This document shows, piece after piece, positions 1 to 9,227 of a stretch of DNA of 64,000 nt. Position numbers and translations under genes: made by a program. Position 1 is the stretch's first letter. Every line of letters begins with the position of its first letter. Source of the DNA: CAVZMO01 sp963776195 (GTDB lineage: Bacteria > Nitrospirota > Thermodesulfovibrionia > Thermodesulfovibrionales > SM23-35); assembly GCA_963776195.1 (NCBI GenBank), contig CAVZMO010000011.1:1-64000 (forward strand), read 5' to 3'. The notes under the pieces were generated by a model. That model saw only the letters and a list, made by a program, of their open reading frames with translations, had not been told where the DNA came from and did not search any database.

Positions 1-554
1 AGTCAGTAGAAAGCAAATAGAACATATTGACCAGTAGAACAAAGAAATATTTGTAATATCTTCCCCTTTTACTTTTGATCATGATTTCCTTAGATAATAT
101 TATTATTAGATCAATATCTGGGGTATGTGATTTCAGTCACTATTCATCCTCCTCTTTGCATAATTTACTTACTATCGAAATGATTTTTTCCAGTTTCAGA
201 TGTAACCAGACATTTACCGATATTTATATATTATTGGGGAGTCTCTCAGGACTCAAGTGTCAATAAATCTGCTTTTAATAAAATAGTTTTATAAGGTATC
301 TCTGGTCGGAATTGAAGTCTACACAAACAGAAAGCTCTTCAATTAATTCGCTCCATGATTATTTGTGATAGGGTGAGCATATCACCTACACACAAATGTT
401 TTCAGGGGTTCCAAAAATTTATCGATGTCTTCATCAAATACGCATTTTGAACATGGGTCATTAGGTGAAGATTATTCTCGGAAATGTGCAGTCTCGATGT
501 GTTGCTGAGGCTTAAGTAATTTCAGCCAATTCTTCCATCTGAAGTCACTATATT
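1..554. other. Non-coding stretch, nothing recognised
   Basis: No gene could be supported here. One 63-codon open frame on the plus strand (75-266) has no convincing ribosome binding site and a composition like the surrounding AT-rich DNA. The stretch may hold the promoter of the broken sensor kinase that begins at 555, but no clear -35/-10 pair was found. Confidence 0.5.
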
Positions 555-1945
555 ATGATAAAATTAAAAATCTGCTATATCGAGGATTCTATTATGTATG
601 TATTTGAAGATATTTTAAAGCGAATCGAAAATAAAAAGAATGATTACCAGCGATATAATTTCACACAAATCGAAAATATTGCTTTTATGACCTTTTTTGA
701 TCTTGCACAAGAATTTGATGATGTTGAAGATTTTCATAACTTATGTGTTGCAATTCCTAAAAGTTTTTTCAACCTTGATGCTCGTCTCTACCTTATGGAC
801 ACTAAAGCAAATACTCTGCTGCTCACTGCAACAACTAACCAAGGAGAGCAATTATATACTCCTCCTCCCGCTGAGGTTAAGTCTAGCGAAAGTCCTTATT
901 ATACAAATAAGAAAAGCCTCGTATTGACAATACGTGGGAAAAAACTCCTGACTGACCAGCTCCCTTTTAAGACCATAGGTAGCGTTCTTGGGCTATTAGA
1001 GCTATTTCCAATTGATGATATGAATACACGCAATGAACTTTTTTTTGAGAAATATGCAAACCGAATTGGTTTCAATATGCATAATAAATTTCTTGCCATA
1101 AAAAATGTTGAACATCTGAAATTTATTCAATCCCTTGTCTCTGATATCGAACATAATGTCATAGTGCCCAACATGGTTTATAAGCTTTTCCTGAGGCGTC
1201 TGAAGGGAAAAATAAAGAAAAATGACGAAATAGCACATTCTCTTTCTGAATGTTTAACGATAGGACAACGTGAGGTTGACGTTATTGAAAATCTTTTAAA
1301 GGAATTGATCGGGGTCAACGAAGGGTTAAGGGAAGAAATGGAGAATATCGAAAAACACTATAAAAATATGAGCCTATTTCTTGAAACACTATTTCGCAGA
1401 AGTCATTTTGACCAGGGAAAGCTTACACTTCGAACTAAAGCATGCAACATGAAAAAGGATGTAGTACAACCTCAATTGGAACGTTACATAGAGCAATTTC
1501 AAAAAGCAGGCATCTCAATAGATGATCGTCTCAGCGGTATTCCTGATGAAGAAATCATAAGTGTTGTGGATGTGGGATTGGTAGCCCAGGTGTATGCTAA
1601 CATCTTCTCAAATGCCCTTAAATATACGCAAGAAGTAATTAGCTGATACAGGTGATAAAATGAAATATATATCATATGGTCATGAGACTATCAGAGATTT
1701 CTTTGGGCACGGTAAAGATGGAATAAAATATAACGTTTTCAGTACTGGACCGCATATTGCTCTTGAAGAGCGGGAAAAGATATTTGAAGAGGGATATCGT
1801 GGTAGTAATATTTCAAATAAACCAGGCACAGGGCATGGTTTGACATTCATAAAAAATGCTATAGAGCATGCACGGTGGGATGGTAGGTTATGAGGCTACC
1901 CGATATGGAAATAATTTTTATTTTATTATTCCCAAATCGTCTTGA
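555..1945 (+). pseudogene. Frameshifted GAF-type sensor histidine kinase
   Basis: The intact part (555-1646) has an N-terminal region resembling a GAF sensor domain (about residues 40-190), then a helical region and the N-box of a HATPase_c domain (NIFSNALKYT). The frame then breaks near 1640. The next frame (1660-1870) continues the ATPase domain, with the GTGHGLTF glycine-rich box. A second shift near 1870 restores a typical kinase C-terminus, where HGG, YGNNFYF and IIP are readable up to a TGA at 1943-1945. The three pieces together make one cytoplasmic sensor kinase of about 460 residues. No phospho-accepting H-box was identified with confidence. No response regulator lies next to it. The two indels could be real mutations or sequencing errors. 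Confidence 0.65.
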
Positions 1946-1951
1946 AAGGAG

Positions 1952-2380
1952 TTAAAAACTTCCTGGCAACTGCTCATCCCACAATTTTTCTTCAAAGACA
2001 ATCTTTGCTTCCCTCAATCTTTTATAATCCATCTTCAAACGTTCGTTTGCAACATATATATTGCGCTTTATCATATTCAAAGACTCCCCTTCAATTCCGG
2101 ATACATAAAATTTTGTAACTTCATTAGTCTTTCCGCCAACGACAAAAACATAATCAGTGGAAAGAATGTACATATCGATTTCATCCTCCGAATTTCCCAT
2201 TGTGTACGGACCAAATTTCCGCGTAAAGATCCGTTTGTTTAATACAACAGTCAGGTCAACCTTTTCTCCTTTTCGTGCAAGAGATATAAAGTCTTCGAGT
2301 CTGTTAAACATACTCTGTTCCGTCACGGGATTACTCCTTTGCTTTTTTAAATGATCGAGAGCCTTTATGCCCTCGTGCAA
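1952..2380 (-). CDS. Hypothetical protein, 142 aa
   Basis: Not recognised. The product is a charged soluble protein with no signal peptide or membrane segment. It has a predicted alpha/beta middle (VDLTVVLNKRIF, DMYILSTDYVFVVGG) and a helical, lysine-rich C-terminus. The start codon would be TTG with only a weak upstream purine tract, so the true start may be the internal ATG about 23 codons later. It is convergent with the broken kinase and lies on the same strand as the CBS protein that begins upstream at 2842. Confidence 0.5.
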   Translation of the reverse strand: MHEGIKALDHLKKQRSNPVTEQSMFNRLEDFISLARKGEKVDLTVVLNKRIFTRKFGPYTMGNSEDEIDMYILSTDYVFVVGGKTNEVTKFYVSGIEGESLNMIKRNIYVANERLKMDYKRLREAKIVFEEKLWDEQLPGSF

Positions 2381-2434
2381 ATATTTATATTCTTACTTCT
2401 GTTATAACACTATGGAGTAAAATCACTTGAAAGG

Positions 2435-2842
2435 CTAAAAATGTCTAAAATGTTCTGGCTGTAAGTAATGTCTCAAAATATCACGCCGAGCAATAACACC
2501 AACTAAACGGCCTTCGTCTGTCACTGGTATTCTTATTATATTTTTCTCAATCATGATAGTTAAGACATCTTTTAACGATGTATTTACATCAACAGTTACG
2601 GGATCCTTTGTCATTATATCATCTGCTGTAAGTCTTTCAAAATCCTTACCCGCACGAACCTGCTTTAACAAATCAAGCTCAGTTACTACCCCAATAACTT
2701 GACCATTTTCATCAGTTACAGGCATTCCACTGAAGAAACCATAAAATATTTCAAAAGCTATGTCTTTTGCTGTCGTATCTTTCCTTGCGGAAATAGCTGG
2801 TCTTGTCATAATTTCTTCTGATTTTAAGCTTAACTCTTTCAA
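2435..2842 (-). CDS. CBS-pair domain protein
   Basis: 135 residues containing two CBS motifs in tandem (about 8-65 and 72-130) and nothing else. Each carries the usual pattern: IMTRPAI and IMTKDPVTVD at the starts, GVVTELDLL and GVIARRDILRHYL at the ends. Such stand-alone CBS pairs bind adenine nucleotides and act as cytoplasmic sensors; the partner is unknown here. The start is TTG, chosen because a strong AAAGGAGG lies just upstream. A second CBS-pair protein lies at 6193 in the phosphate operon. Confidence 0.85.
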   Translation of the reverse strand: MKELSLKSEEIMTRPAISARKDTTAKDIAFEIFYGFFSGMPVTDENGQVIGVVTELDLLKQVRAGKDFERLTADDIMTKDPVTVDVNTSLKDVLTIMIEKNIIRIPVTDEGRLVGVIARRDILRHYLQPEHFRHF

Positions 2843-3120
2843 GTTTTCCTCCTTTAGGGCATTAAAATATTACCTTTTTCATCTGAGAACTACTTGTTAT
2901 TCTTAAAAGCGATACTCTACAATTTTTAGCAATACCTGTCAATCGTTTATTACATAGAATTCCGCTTTTTCAAAAGTTTTGAACCCTTGCTGATTACGAA
3001 GAAAGTCACTGCTTGGAACCTCGATAAAGATGTGCCTTTTAAGTATGCTAAACAGGGTAATTCATAGTTGTTATATAATAATCATGAATTCAGGAGATAA
3101 AGGAGAAAGGAGTATTCAAA

Positions 3121-3921
3121 ATGTCTGAAAAAATTACTTTTAAGGATATGCAAAAGATACTGATGGATGAGCTACGTCTTATGCATTATCCCATAGCTGT
3201 GAAGTTTATCTTTAAAGATGAAGATCTCGAAGATTTTATAAAAAACACACCGTATTATGAGGCTGTGAAGCCACTGACATTCTGCCAGTTCGAAATTGCT
3301 GCCCGCATGAAAGGCCAGACAGTTCTTGGAACGAAAGAGAGGTTAGGCTGTAGTAATGCTTCTTTTGTTTTTGGATGGAAGCCTTTTGATGATGCTGAAG
3401 TAAAGACTCATTTAAAATATGTAAAGGACTGGGATCAGGCAGTAAGATTTATTAAAACAAAACCTCGACTGCCTGAAGGGGTACTTAAAGCCTTTATTGT
3501 TTCTCCTCTTGCCGATGCATATTTTCCTCCTGATACGGTACATTTCTATTGTGATAATATGCAGGCTTATCATCTTTTGGTTGACTATATGTCTGCTATG
3601 GACATCCACCCGATTCATTCAAATTTAACTGCTAATTCTGCTGCGTGCGGGAGTAACGTTTTCTCTTATCTTGAAAAATCAGCAAATCTTATTACTGCCT
3701 GCGGTGGCACATTTAATTCCGGCAAAATGGAAAGAGGTGAAATAAACGTCACGATTCCTGGAGAGCATATAGAGGCAACTGTAAAGAGACTTTTGGATCG
3801 CATCCATAATCTTGGAAGTGCATCCCTTGCAAGACCTGGTGATCCCTTTCCGGGTGCAGATGTCTGCAAGAACTGTCCTATGATTATTTTCAGAAAAAAG
3901 AAAACACCGGGAGATGCCTGA
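3121..3921 (+). CDS. DUF169 family protein
   Basis: 266 residues matching the DUF169 family, whose members are common in anaerobes and archaea and have no firmly assigned reaction. Recognisable parts are the N-terminal PIAVKF, a FCQFEIAARMKG stretch, LGCSNASFVFGW, the ACGSNVFSYLEK/ITACGGTF region and a C-terminal CKNCPM cysteine pair that could bind metal. There is no signal peptide, so it is likely cytoplasmic. The start is supported by a purine-rich AGGAGAAAGGAG leader. It is transcribed away from the CBS gene at 2842, with a 278-base shared upstream region. Confidence 0.85.
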   Translation: MSEKITFKDMQKILMDELRLMHYPIAVKFIFKDEDLEDFIKNTPYYEAVKPLTFCQFEIAARMKGQTVLGTKERLGCSNASFVFGWKPFDDAEVKTHLKYVKDWDQAVRFIKTKPRLPEGVLKAFIVSPLADAYFPPDTVHFYCDNMQAYHLLVDYMSAMDIHPIHSNLTANSAACGSNVFSYLEKSANLITACGGTFNSGKMERGEINVTIPGEHIEATVKRLLDRIHNLGSASLARPGDPFPGADVCKNCPMIIFRKKKTPGDA

Positions 3922-4237
3922 TTGCTTCTTGTTCCTTTTGCAGCATAATGTTTCAAACTTTAGCAAGAAGATTTATTGGGCAGGCAATTCTTTTTATGCG
4001 ACTTTCATCCCGTAAGAATTATAATTCAAATAATTTTGCTTTATTGATTTCTATATGAAATCTTACTCGCCGTCAAGACTCGAAGAGGCGTTTGTAACAG
4101 GAAGGCATCTTCAATCAACATATTACATTTAGCGGTTCTAAAAATGGGAACACTAGACAAGTGGTGTCACGACATTTTGTGCCCTATTTATTGACCTTTC
4201 CGTGAGAGGTTACTTATTGATTTATTAAGAGTTTTAC
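3922..4237. other. Non-coding stretch between DUF169 gene and tRNA-Pro
   Basis: No gene is supported. The sequence lies between the end of the DUF169 gene and the 3' end of tRNA-Pro on the opposite strand. No clear rho-independent terminator or long repeat was seen. Confidence 0.5.
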
Positions 4238-4314
<77 letters not shown>

Positions 4315-4332
4315 CCACAGAATCATAACATA

Positions 4333-5184
4333 TCACTTTAACAAAATATAATCGGCGTCTTCAATAGTAATATTTGAGGGATCGGTAGATCCGGGCAGAT
4401 CTGGAAGGATCACCCTGTAGGAAGTTTTTTCGGAAAAAGTTCTCACTTGTTCGGGGATGCCCCTTTTCCATGCATGTCCGTTTCCTGTAAGTACAACTAC
4501 TGATTTACCGGGATTTTTTTTGAGGAATCCAACGAGATTTCTTGCCATGACCTGGTCCCACAGCAATTGGGCCTCGCAGAAATAAAGGAATTGTCTGCCG
4601 CCATGTCCATGCATCGCGTATGCCCTTCTTATGAATTTCATATACTTTTCGTCAACCGCGCACCCTGTTTCGGGCGGCAGTTTTTCACGTTCCTCTTTGG
4701 TCAGAGACGAAAAGCCTGCCCTTGCCACCTTCTGCGATATCTCCGGAGGCACGTTAAGTCCTGTAGCGGTGATTTTATTATCCCTTACATAGAAGAGAAT
4801 ATCACTGTAAAACGACCACGGGAAGTTCCAATTCCTGTAATATATTTTTACAAAATCATCCGACGTAATTCTGCCCGCTACCCAACTATCGAGATCATTC
4901 TGACTGTCAGCCGTAAACATTTCAAAACCGACGGCTATCGCAGTTTTTGAGTTGTACAAAGCTTTTATAATATCGAGCTGTAATCGGTGATGTAATTCAT
5001 TGTTGTGCGTTTCTCCGACGAACAACAGATTAGCCTTCTTGAGGTCGTCGATCATCTGTTGATAGCTAATTGTCTTTCTGTCGCTTACCCGAAAAACATG
5101 TTTTTGATCAGCCCATACCGAGGTCTGACAAAAGACATTAAACAGGAAGACGATGATTGATGACAGCAGGAAGAATCTTCTCAT
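4333..5184 (-). CDS. ChaN-family haem/iron-binding-like protein, exported
   Basis: 283 residues with a hydrophobic N-terminal export signal (about 1-25). The ChaN-like domain (DUF399) follows, recognised by LLFVGETHNNELHHRLQ, VGFEMF, WNFPWSFY and the C-terminal VVVLTGNGHAWKRGIP. Family members are periplasmic or lipid-anchored and have been linked to haem or iron uptake; no lipobox cysteine is obvious here. It follows the cyclophilin gene with a 32-base gap on the same strand, so the two are probably co-transcribed. The substrate remains unproven. Confidence 0.8.
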   Translation of the reverse strand: MRRFFLLSSIIVFLFNVFCQTSVWADQKHVFRVSDRKTISYQQMIDDLKKANLLFVGETHNNELHHRLQLDIIKALYNSKTAIAVGFEMFTADSQNDLDSWVAGRITSDDFVKIYYRNWNFPWSFYSDILFYVRDNKITATGLNVPPEISQKVARAGFSSLTKEEREKLPPETGCAVDEKYMKFIRRAYAMHGHGGRQFLYFCEAQLLWDQVMARNLVGFLKKNPGKSVVVLTGNGHAWKRGIPEQVRTFSEKTSYRVILPDLPGSTDPSNITIEDADYILLK

Positions 5185-5216
5185 TAAAATTATGTCCCTT
5201 TTATGGTCAGTGATGG

Positions 5217-5807
5217 CTATTGTTCTACAATCCTGACCTTCATCTCGATTCTTTCATGAGGATTGTCCTTGCTGTCCCTCGGCTGATTCACTATTTTATC
5301 CGCAACGTCCATGCCGGAAACGACCTCTCCAAAAACGGTGTATTGTCCGTTGAGGAAGGGCGCATCTGCCACGCAGATAAAAAACTGGGAACCGGCGCTG
5401 TCCGGGTGACCGGCCCTTGCCATGGAAAGAGTCCCTCTCTTATGGGGTCTATCATTGAACTCGGCTTTTACGGTATGACCGGGGCCGCCCATGCCATGCG
5501 TCGACTTGTCGGGATTTTTCGAGTTGGGATCTCCACCCTGAATCATGAAACCGGGAATAACACGGTGAAAAGTTGTTCCGTCATAAAAACCTTTCCTTGC
5601 CAGCTCGATAAAGCTATTCACATGATTCGGCGCTACCTCAGGGAAGAATCTGATTTCCACATTCCCGGACTTTGTTTCGATAACCGCTCTCGTTTCAGCC
5701 ATCTTTTTGATCTCCTCTTTTGTATAAATTTTTTGTTTCACTTCTCCATATGCAAAAGGAGAGGTAAGCATAAAGAATAAAACAGACAGAATTGACAGGA
5801 AACGCAT
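5217..5807 (-). CDS. Secreted peptidyl-prolyl cis-trans isomerase, cyclophilin type
   Basis: 196 residues: a signal peptide (about 1-21) followed by a compact cyclophilin domain. Catalytic-core signatures include FHRVIPGFMIQGGDP, GTLSMARAGHPDSAGSQFFI and the Asn-Gly-Gln-Tyr-Thr-Val-Phe-Gly stretch. It should catalyse proline isomerisation during folding in the periplasm. The start is supported by GGGAGG seven bases upstream. It is probably the first gene of a two-gene unit with the ChaN-like protein. Confidence 0.93.
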   Translation of the reverse strand: MRFLSILSVLFFMLTSPFAYGEVKQKIYTKEEIKKMAETRAVIETKSGNVEIRFFPEVAPNHVNSFIELARKGFYDGTTFHRVIPGFMIQGGDPNSKNPDKSTHGMGGPGHTVKAEFNDRPHKRGTLSMARAGHPDSAGSQFFICVADAPFLNGQYTVFGEVVSGMDVADKIVNQPRDSKDNPHERIEMKVRIVEQ

Positions 5808-6192
5808 AAGACCTCCCTTAAGAACAACAATGCTTTAATCTATCAAACTTTTGATAATAATTTCTACTTGATATTCCTCATCATCGTGTTAAGGGGTTGC
5901 CCTTTGCGAAATCATGGAATATCCACGGAGGAATATATAATGTAATGACTCAAATAAAACCGTTTGCTGCACTCTTTGAGCAGAACAAACATGTTCAATC
6001 ATCATATTTTCATTGACAATGATGCATAGTTTTCATAATATTTCAACTAGTTAGGATATTACGATTATTTTTTATAAGAATGCGCATATCATATTTTTGT
6101 AAAATGCGATCAAAAAATGATGGCAGGAAAGTTTAAAACATTCGTTAAGATCAAATGTGGTAATGTAAAAAATTATTTACCGGGGGTGAACT
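5808..6192. other. Divergent intergenic region before the phosphate operon
   Basis: Holds no supported gene. A possible 23-codon frame after a GGAGG-like sequence near 5940 was considered too short to call. It contains a good candidate sigma-70 promoter for the downstream operon, listed separately at 6013-6041. No clear Pho box was found. Confidence 0.5.
6013..6041 (+). promoter_or_regulatory. Candidate sigma-70 promoter of the phosphate operon
   Basis: TTGACA at 6013-6018 and TAATAT at 6036-6041 are separated by 17 bases, an ideal match in sequence and spacing. It lies about 150 bases upstream of the CBS protein start and in the same direction. Assignment is by pattern only. Confidence 0.45.
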
Positions 6193-6597
6193 ATGAAAGT
6201 GGATGAAATAATGACGAAAAAATTAGCAATTATTGATGCTGATGCTCCTATCTATGATGCTATAGAAAGCATGATCGACAAAAGGATTCGGTCTTTGCTG
6301 GTAAAACCCAGAGATGAAAAAGATCTCTACGGTGTTATCACTGTGCGAGACATAGTCTACAAAGTTCTCGGCAGGAATCTCGACTTGAATAAAACAAAAG
6401 TTGGTGAGATTACGTCAAAGCCATTGGTTTGTGTTGAGAAGGGGATGGATGTTGAGCATGCGGTCAATCTCATGACCAAATCTAATATTACCAGAGTTTT
6501 TATATGTGAAGGGAAAGAAATCATTGGGATTATTTCATTGCTTGATGTGATGTCTGCCGAATTGATAAAAAAGGCAAGAGAGGGACACGGTGCTTAA
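6193..6597 (+). CDS. CBS-pair domain protein of phosphate-uptake operon
   Basis: 134 residues made of two CBS motifs. The first spans about 1-62 and has DEIMTKKLAIIDADAP and GVITVRDIV. The second spans about 70-128 and has GEITSKPLVCVEKGMD and GIISLLDVM. It lacks any membrane segment. Its 3' end overlaps the DUF47 gene by 8 bases and a PiT permease follows, so it may sense adenylates for phosphate transport. That role is inferred from position; adenylate binding is a family property not shown here. GGGGGTG precedes the ATG. Confidence 0.85.
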   Translation: MKVDEIMTKKLAIIDADAPIYDAIESMIDKRIRSLLVKPRDEKDLYGVITVRDIVYKVLGRNLDLNKTKVGEITSKPLVCVEKGMDVEHAVNLMTKSNITRVFICEGKEIIGIISLLDVMSAELIKKAREGHGA

Positions 6598-7219
6598 AAA
6601 TGTCTTTGGAGGCAGTACGGAGCAGAAGGTTATAGACAGCATAAAGAAGCATATGCAAATCCTCTTTTCCGCATCAGAATGTTTTAAAAAGGGGTTGGAG
6701 GAATGGAATAAAGATCATATGTATTGTGTTGCAGATCTCGAAAGGGAAGGTGACAGTATACGGAGAGAGATCATTTCAACGATATACGAAGGTGCCTTTC
6801 TGCCGTTTCTCCGTACGAATATATGCAGGTTTGTCGAAATAGTCGATGAGGCTTTCGATACACTGAATGATGCTGCCTCTGAGTTCGAATACCTTGGACC
6901 GGAATTGGATGAAGAAATAAAGGAAGATTGTATCGAGATTGCTGAGATAAACAAGCAAATGTGCGATATGCTCATGATCGCTTTTGATACCTTATTCAAT
7001 AAGGGAGATTTACGGGAGAAAACCCTGGCTATCAGGATCTACGAGAAAAAAGTTGATGATATGAGATTCGATCTGATCAGCAAATTGAGGAAAAAAGAGG
7101 TAAGAGACTTTTGGGAGGGCAGGATACTCTCTGATTTCATGTCGTATCTCACGCATATAAGCGATGTTATTGAAGATGCCAGCGACTATCTCCACATCAT
7201 AAACCTGAGCATGAGATGA
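6590..7219 (+). CDS. DUF47 / PhoU-like phosphate transport regulator
   Basis: 209 residues, the normal length for the DUF47 (PhoU-like) family. It is mostly helical, with conserved acidic patches such as LEREGDSIRREI and DEAFDTLNDAASEFEYLG that in PhoU-type proteins coordinate metal. In many bacteria the gene is paired with a low-affinity PiT phosphate permease, as it is here (33 bases upstream), and it is thought to modulate the permease. Translation is probably coupled to the preceding CBS gene because the two overlap. Confidence 0.9.
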   Translation: MLKNVFGGSTEQKVIDSIKKHMQILFSASECFKKGLEEWNKDHMYCVADLEREGDSIRREIISTIYEGAFLPFLRTNICRFVEIVDEAFDTLNDAASEFEYLGPELDEEIKEDCIEIAEINKQMCDMLMIAFDTLFNKGDLREKTLAIRIYEKKVDDMRFDLISKLRKKEVRDFWEGRILSDFMSYLTHISDVIEDASDYLHIINLSMR

Positions 7220-7252
7220 CACCATGATGACTATGAATGATTATCCTCTTCA

Positions 7253-8185
7253 ATGACGGAGCTCATCCCTGTTGCAGCATGCATTCTTATAGCCTTCGGC
7301 ATCGGTTCAAATGATACATCAAATGCTCTTGGAATAAGTATAGGATGCGGAGTAATAAAGTTACGAAGGGCAGTGCTGCTCTTTGGATGCTTTGTCCTGA
7401 TCGGAATTCTGGTGCAGGGGCAGAAGGTCATGAAGACCGTTGGGAAGGATCTCGTAGAGGTAAATCCCTCCATTATCAGCATATCCCTGTCGGTAGCTGC
7501 CTTTTTGATCATTATTTCCAACTGGAAGAAATTGCCCCTTTCAACTCATCAGGTAATAATCGGAAGTCTAGTCGGGTCCGGGGTTGCTTCCGGAGCAGCA
7601 GTAAATTTTACAGCAATCCTGGAGATCATAGTTTCGTGGATCATCTCTCCTCTGGTTGCTTTTTTCTCTGCCCTGTTTCTGTACAAAGCAATGGAAAAGA
7701 CCATTTCAAAACTTTCCCTGTTCCGCATCGAAAGAATTTTGCGTTCCCTTCTGCTTTTCAGCGGTATTTTAATCGCCTATAATACCGGTGCAAATGAACT
7801 TGCGACCATTTTAGGGCCTGTCATTCATTCAGGATTAATCGAAACAGTACGGGCATCCCTCATGGGTTCTCTTTTCGTATTTCTCGGAGCGATCATTCTG
7901 AGCCACCGTGTAATTGAAACAATAGGCAAAGGAATAACTACCCTGGACCCCTATTCAGGGTTTGCAGCCCAGTTCGGAGCAGGTATGTGCGTACTGTTTT
8001 TTACCTTTCTCGGAATGCCTATTTCCACGACCTATTGCATAATCGGGGGAATAAGCGGTGTCGGGATGTCAAAAGGGATGGAGACCGTAAAGCTTGATCT
8101 GATCAAGAAAATAATAGTGAATTGGGTTCTCGCTCCATCGCTGGCATTTCTTATCAGCTTTCTCATTATGAAAATAATTTCCTGA
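7253..8185 (+). CDS. pit: PiT-family inorganic phosphate transporter
   Basis: 310-residue integral membrane protein with about ten hydrophobic segments. It has the duplicated PiT signature: GSNDTSNALG near the N-terminus and NTGANELATILGP in the second half. The family carries phosphate as a metal complex or with a proton across the inner membrane. The length is typical of the short archaeal/bacterial PiT type with no large cytoplasmic loop. It is the third gene after the CBS and DUF47 genes. No ATP-dependent Pst system is visible in the window. Confidence 0.9.
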   Translation: MTELIPVAACILIAFGIGSNDTSNALGISIGCGVIKLRRAVLLFGCFVLIGILVQGQKVMKTVGKDLVEVNPSIISISLSVAAFLIIISNWKKLPLSTHQVIIGSLVGSGVASGAAVNFTAILEIIVSWIISPLVAFFSALFLYKAMEKTISKLSLFRIERILRSLLLFSGILIAYNTGANELATILGPVIHSGLIETVRASLMGSLFVFLGAIILSHRVIETIGKGITTLDPYSGFAAQFGAGMCVLFFTFLGMPISTTYCIIGGISGVGMSKGMETVKLDLIKKIIVNWVLAPSLAFLISFLIMKIIS

Positions 8186-8197
8186 CATTCTCTAAAT

Positions 8198-8938
8198 CTA
8201 TTTGACTTCAGGCTTTGCATACGGATCGAAAGGATTTGTTCTCACTGCAAGGGAAAAAAGATAGGGGTAATCATCTTTTAAATGTTTCATATAAGCTAAC
8301 CATTCGGAGATGAGCAAGACGTAAGCCCTTTTGATATCGCCGGAGAGATGGGTATAATCTGTATCGGGTAATTCCCGTACATCAATCCTGCAGGCTAATT
8401 CCTCGGTCAGATGAAATGCAGCCCAGAGAAGATCGGTAAACGATTCATGTTCGAGGAGATTAGGGTTTTCCAGAAGGCCGAGCAAAAAAGTTCTTTTCCC
8501 TGTCAGGAAATTCTTCAGGAACTCCAGATCACCTTTCCTGCTGTCTATGTTGTAATCGTAATCTTTCAAACGTTTTTTCACACGGGAGAAATCCTGGACA
8601 GACCATTCACTTGTGACAATAAGATTTCCTCTGATTTTTTCATGATGAAGATCAAAATCCGGGAGAGATCTCAGGAGACTCGTCCCAACTTCACTGAAGA
8701 ATGCACCGATAACCATATTCATTTTTTTCAGCAGTGCGCGTTTTTCTCTTATCCTCAGCACCTGGTCAATAATCAGGGTAACCATTAAGACTGAAATAGG
8801 GACAAAAGCAAGATCCTGGAACAAATAAAAGAACGTATGTCGAGGATTTTTAAAAATTACGATTTGGACAAGATAAACGATAGCTGATAACGTAATTAGA
8901 GATATTCCAAAAAGAATCTGCCATTTAAAATGTTTCAT
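8198..8938 (-). CDS. Hypothetical two-TM membrane protein
   Basis: 246 residues. Two N-terminal membrane helices (about 9-29 and 42-62) are followed by a cytoplasmic, charged, helical domain containing REKRALLKKMN and repeated basic/acidic segments. The C-terminal domain holds a cluster of aromatic and leucine residues (SFTDLLWAAFHLTEELA). Not recognised as a named family. It is convergent with the PiT gene and 12 bases away, so it is probably not part of the phosphate operon. Confidence 0.6.
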   Translation of the reverse strand: MKHFKWQILFGISLITLSAIVYLVQIVIFKNPRHTFFYLFQDLAFVPISVLMVTLIIDQVLRIREKRALLKKMNMVIGAFFSEVGTSLLRSLPDFDLHHEKIRGNLIVTSEWSVQDFSRVKKRLKDYDYNIDSRKGDLEFLKNFLTGKRTFLLGLLENPNLLEHESFTDLLWAAFHLTEELACRIDVRELPDTDYTHLSGDIKRAYVLLISEWLAYMKHLKDDYPYLFSLAVRTNPFDPYAKPEVK

Positions 8939-8982
8939 ATATCTCTATTGTGATTTAACTGCCACCGACCTTAAAATAACAT

Positions 8983-9081
8983 TCCCCTCTTTGGCAAAGA
9001 GGGGTTAGGGGAGATTTTTTGAGAATAAGTAAAACCGTATATTCTCAAAATCCCCCTTCAGCCCCATTTTCCAAAGGGGGA
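8983..9081. repeat. Large inverted REP-like repeat
   Basis: Two divergent copies of the same element face each other. The left arm starts TCCCCTCTTTGGCAAAGAGG. The right arm is its imperfect reverse complement, ending CCAAAGGGGGA. The inner ends are complementary too (TTGAGAATA with TATTCTCAA), leaving a loop of about 12 bases. The whole could fold as one long hairpin in DNA or RNA. Related single arms occur at 11025, 15478 and 44128. Confidence 0.7.
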
Positions 9082-9227
9082 CAACAGGAGTCTTCCGCAA
9101 ACGAATGAAATGGTGACTTTATCTTTAGCCATTAGATATTCAGAAATCCGAATTGATTTCCTTTTTCACCACTACAGGTTTTATCGTCTTTTTTACGATA
9201 TCGACAGTATCGGTAACCTTCAGTTTA

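Noticed and set aside
75..266. 63-residue frame at the window start
   Set aside because: No ribosome binding site and AT-rich composition; nothing recognisable.
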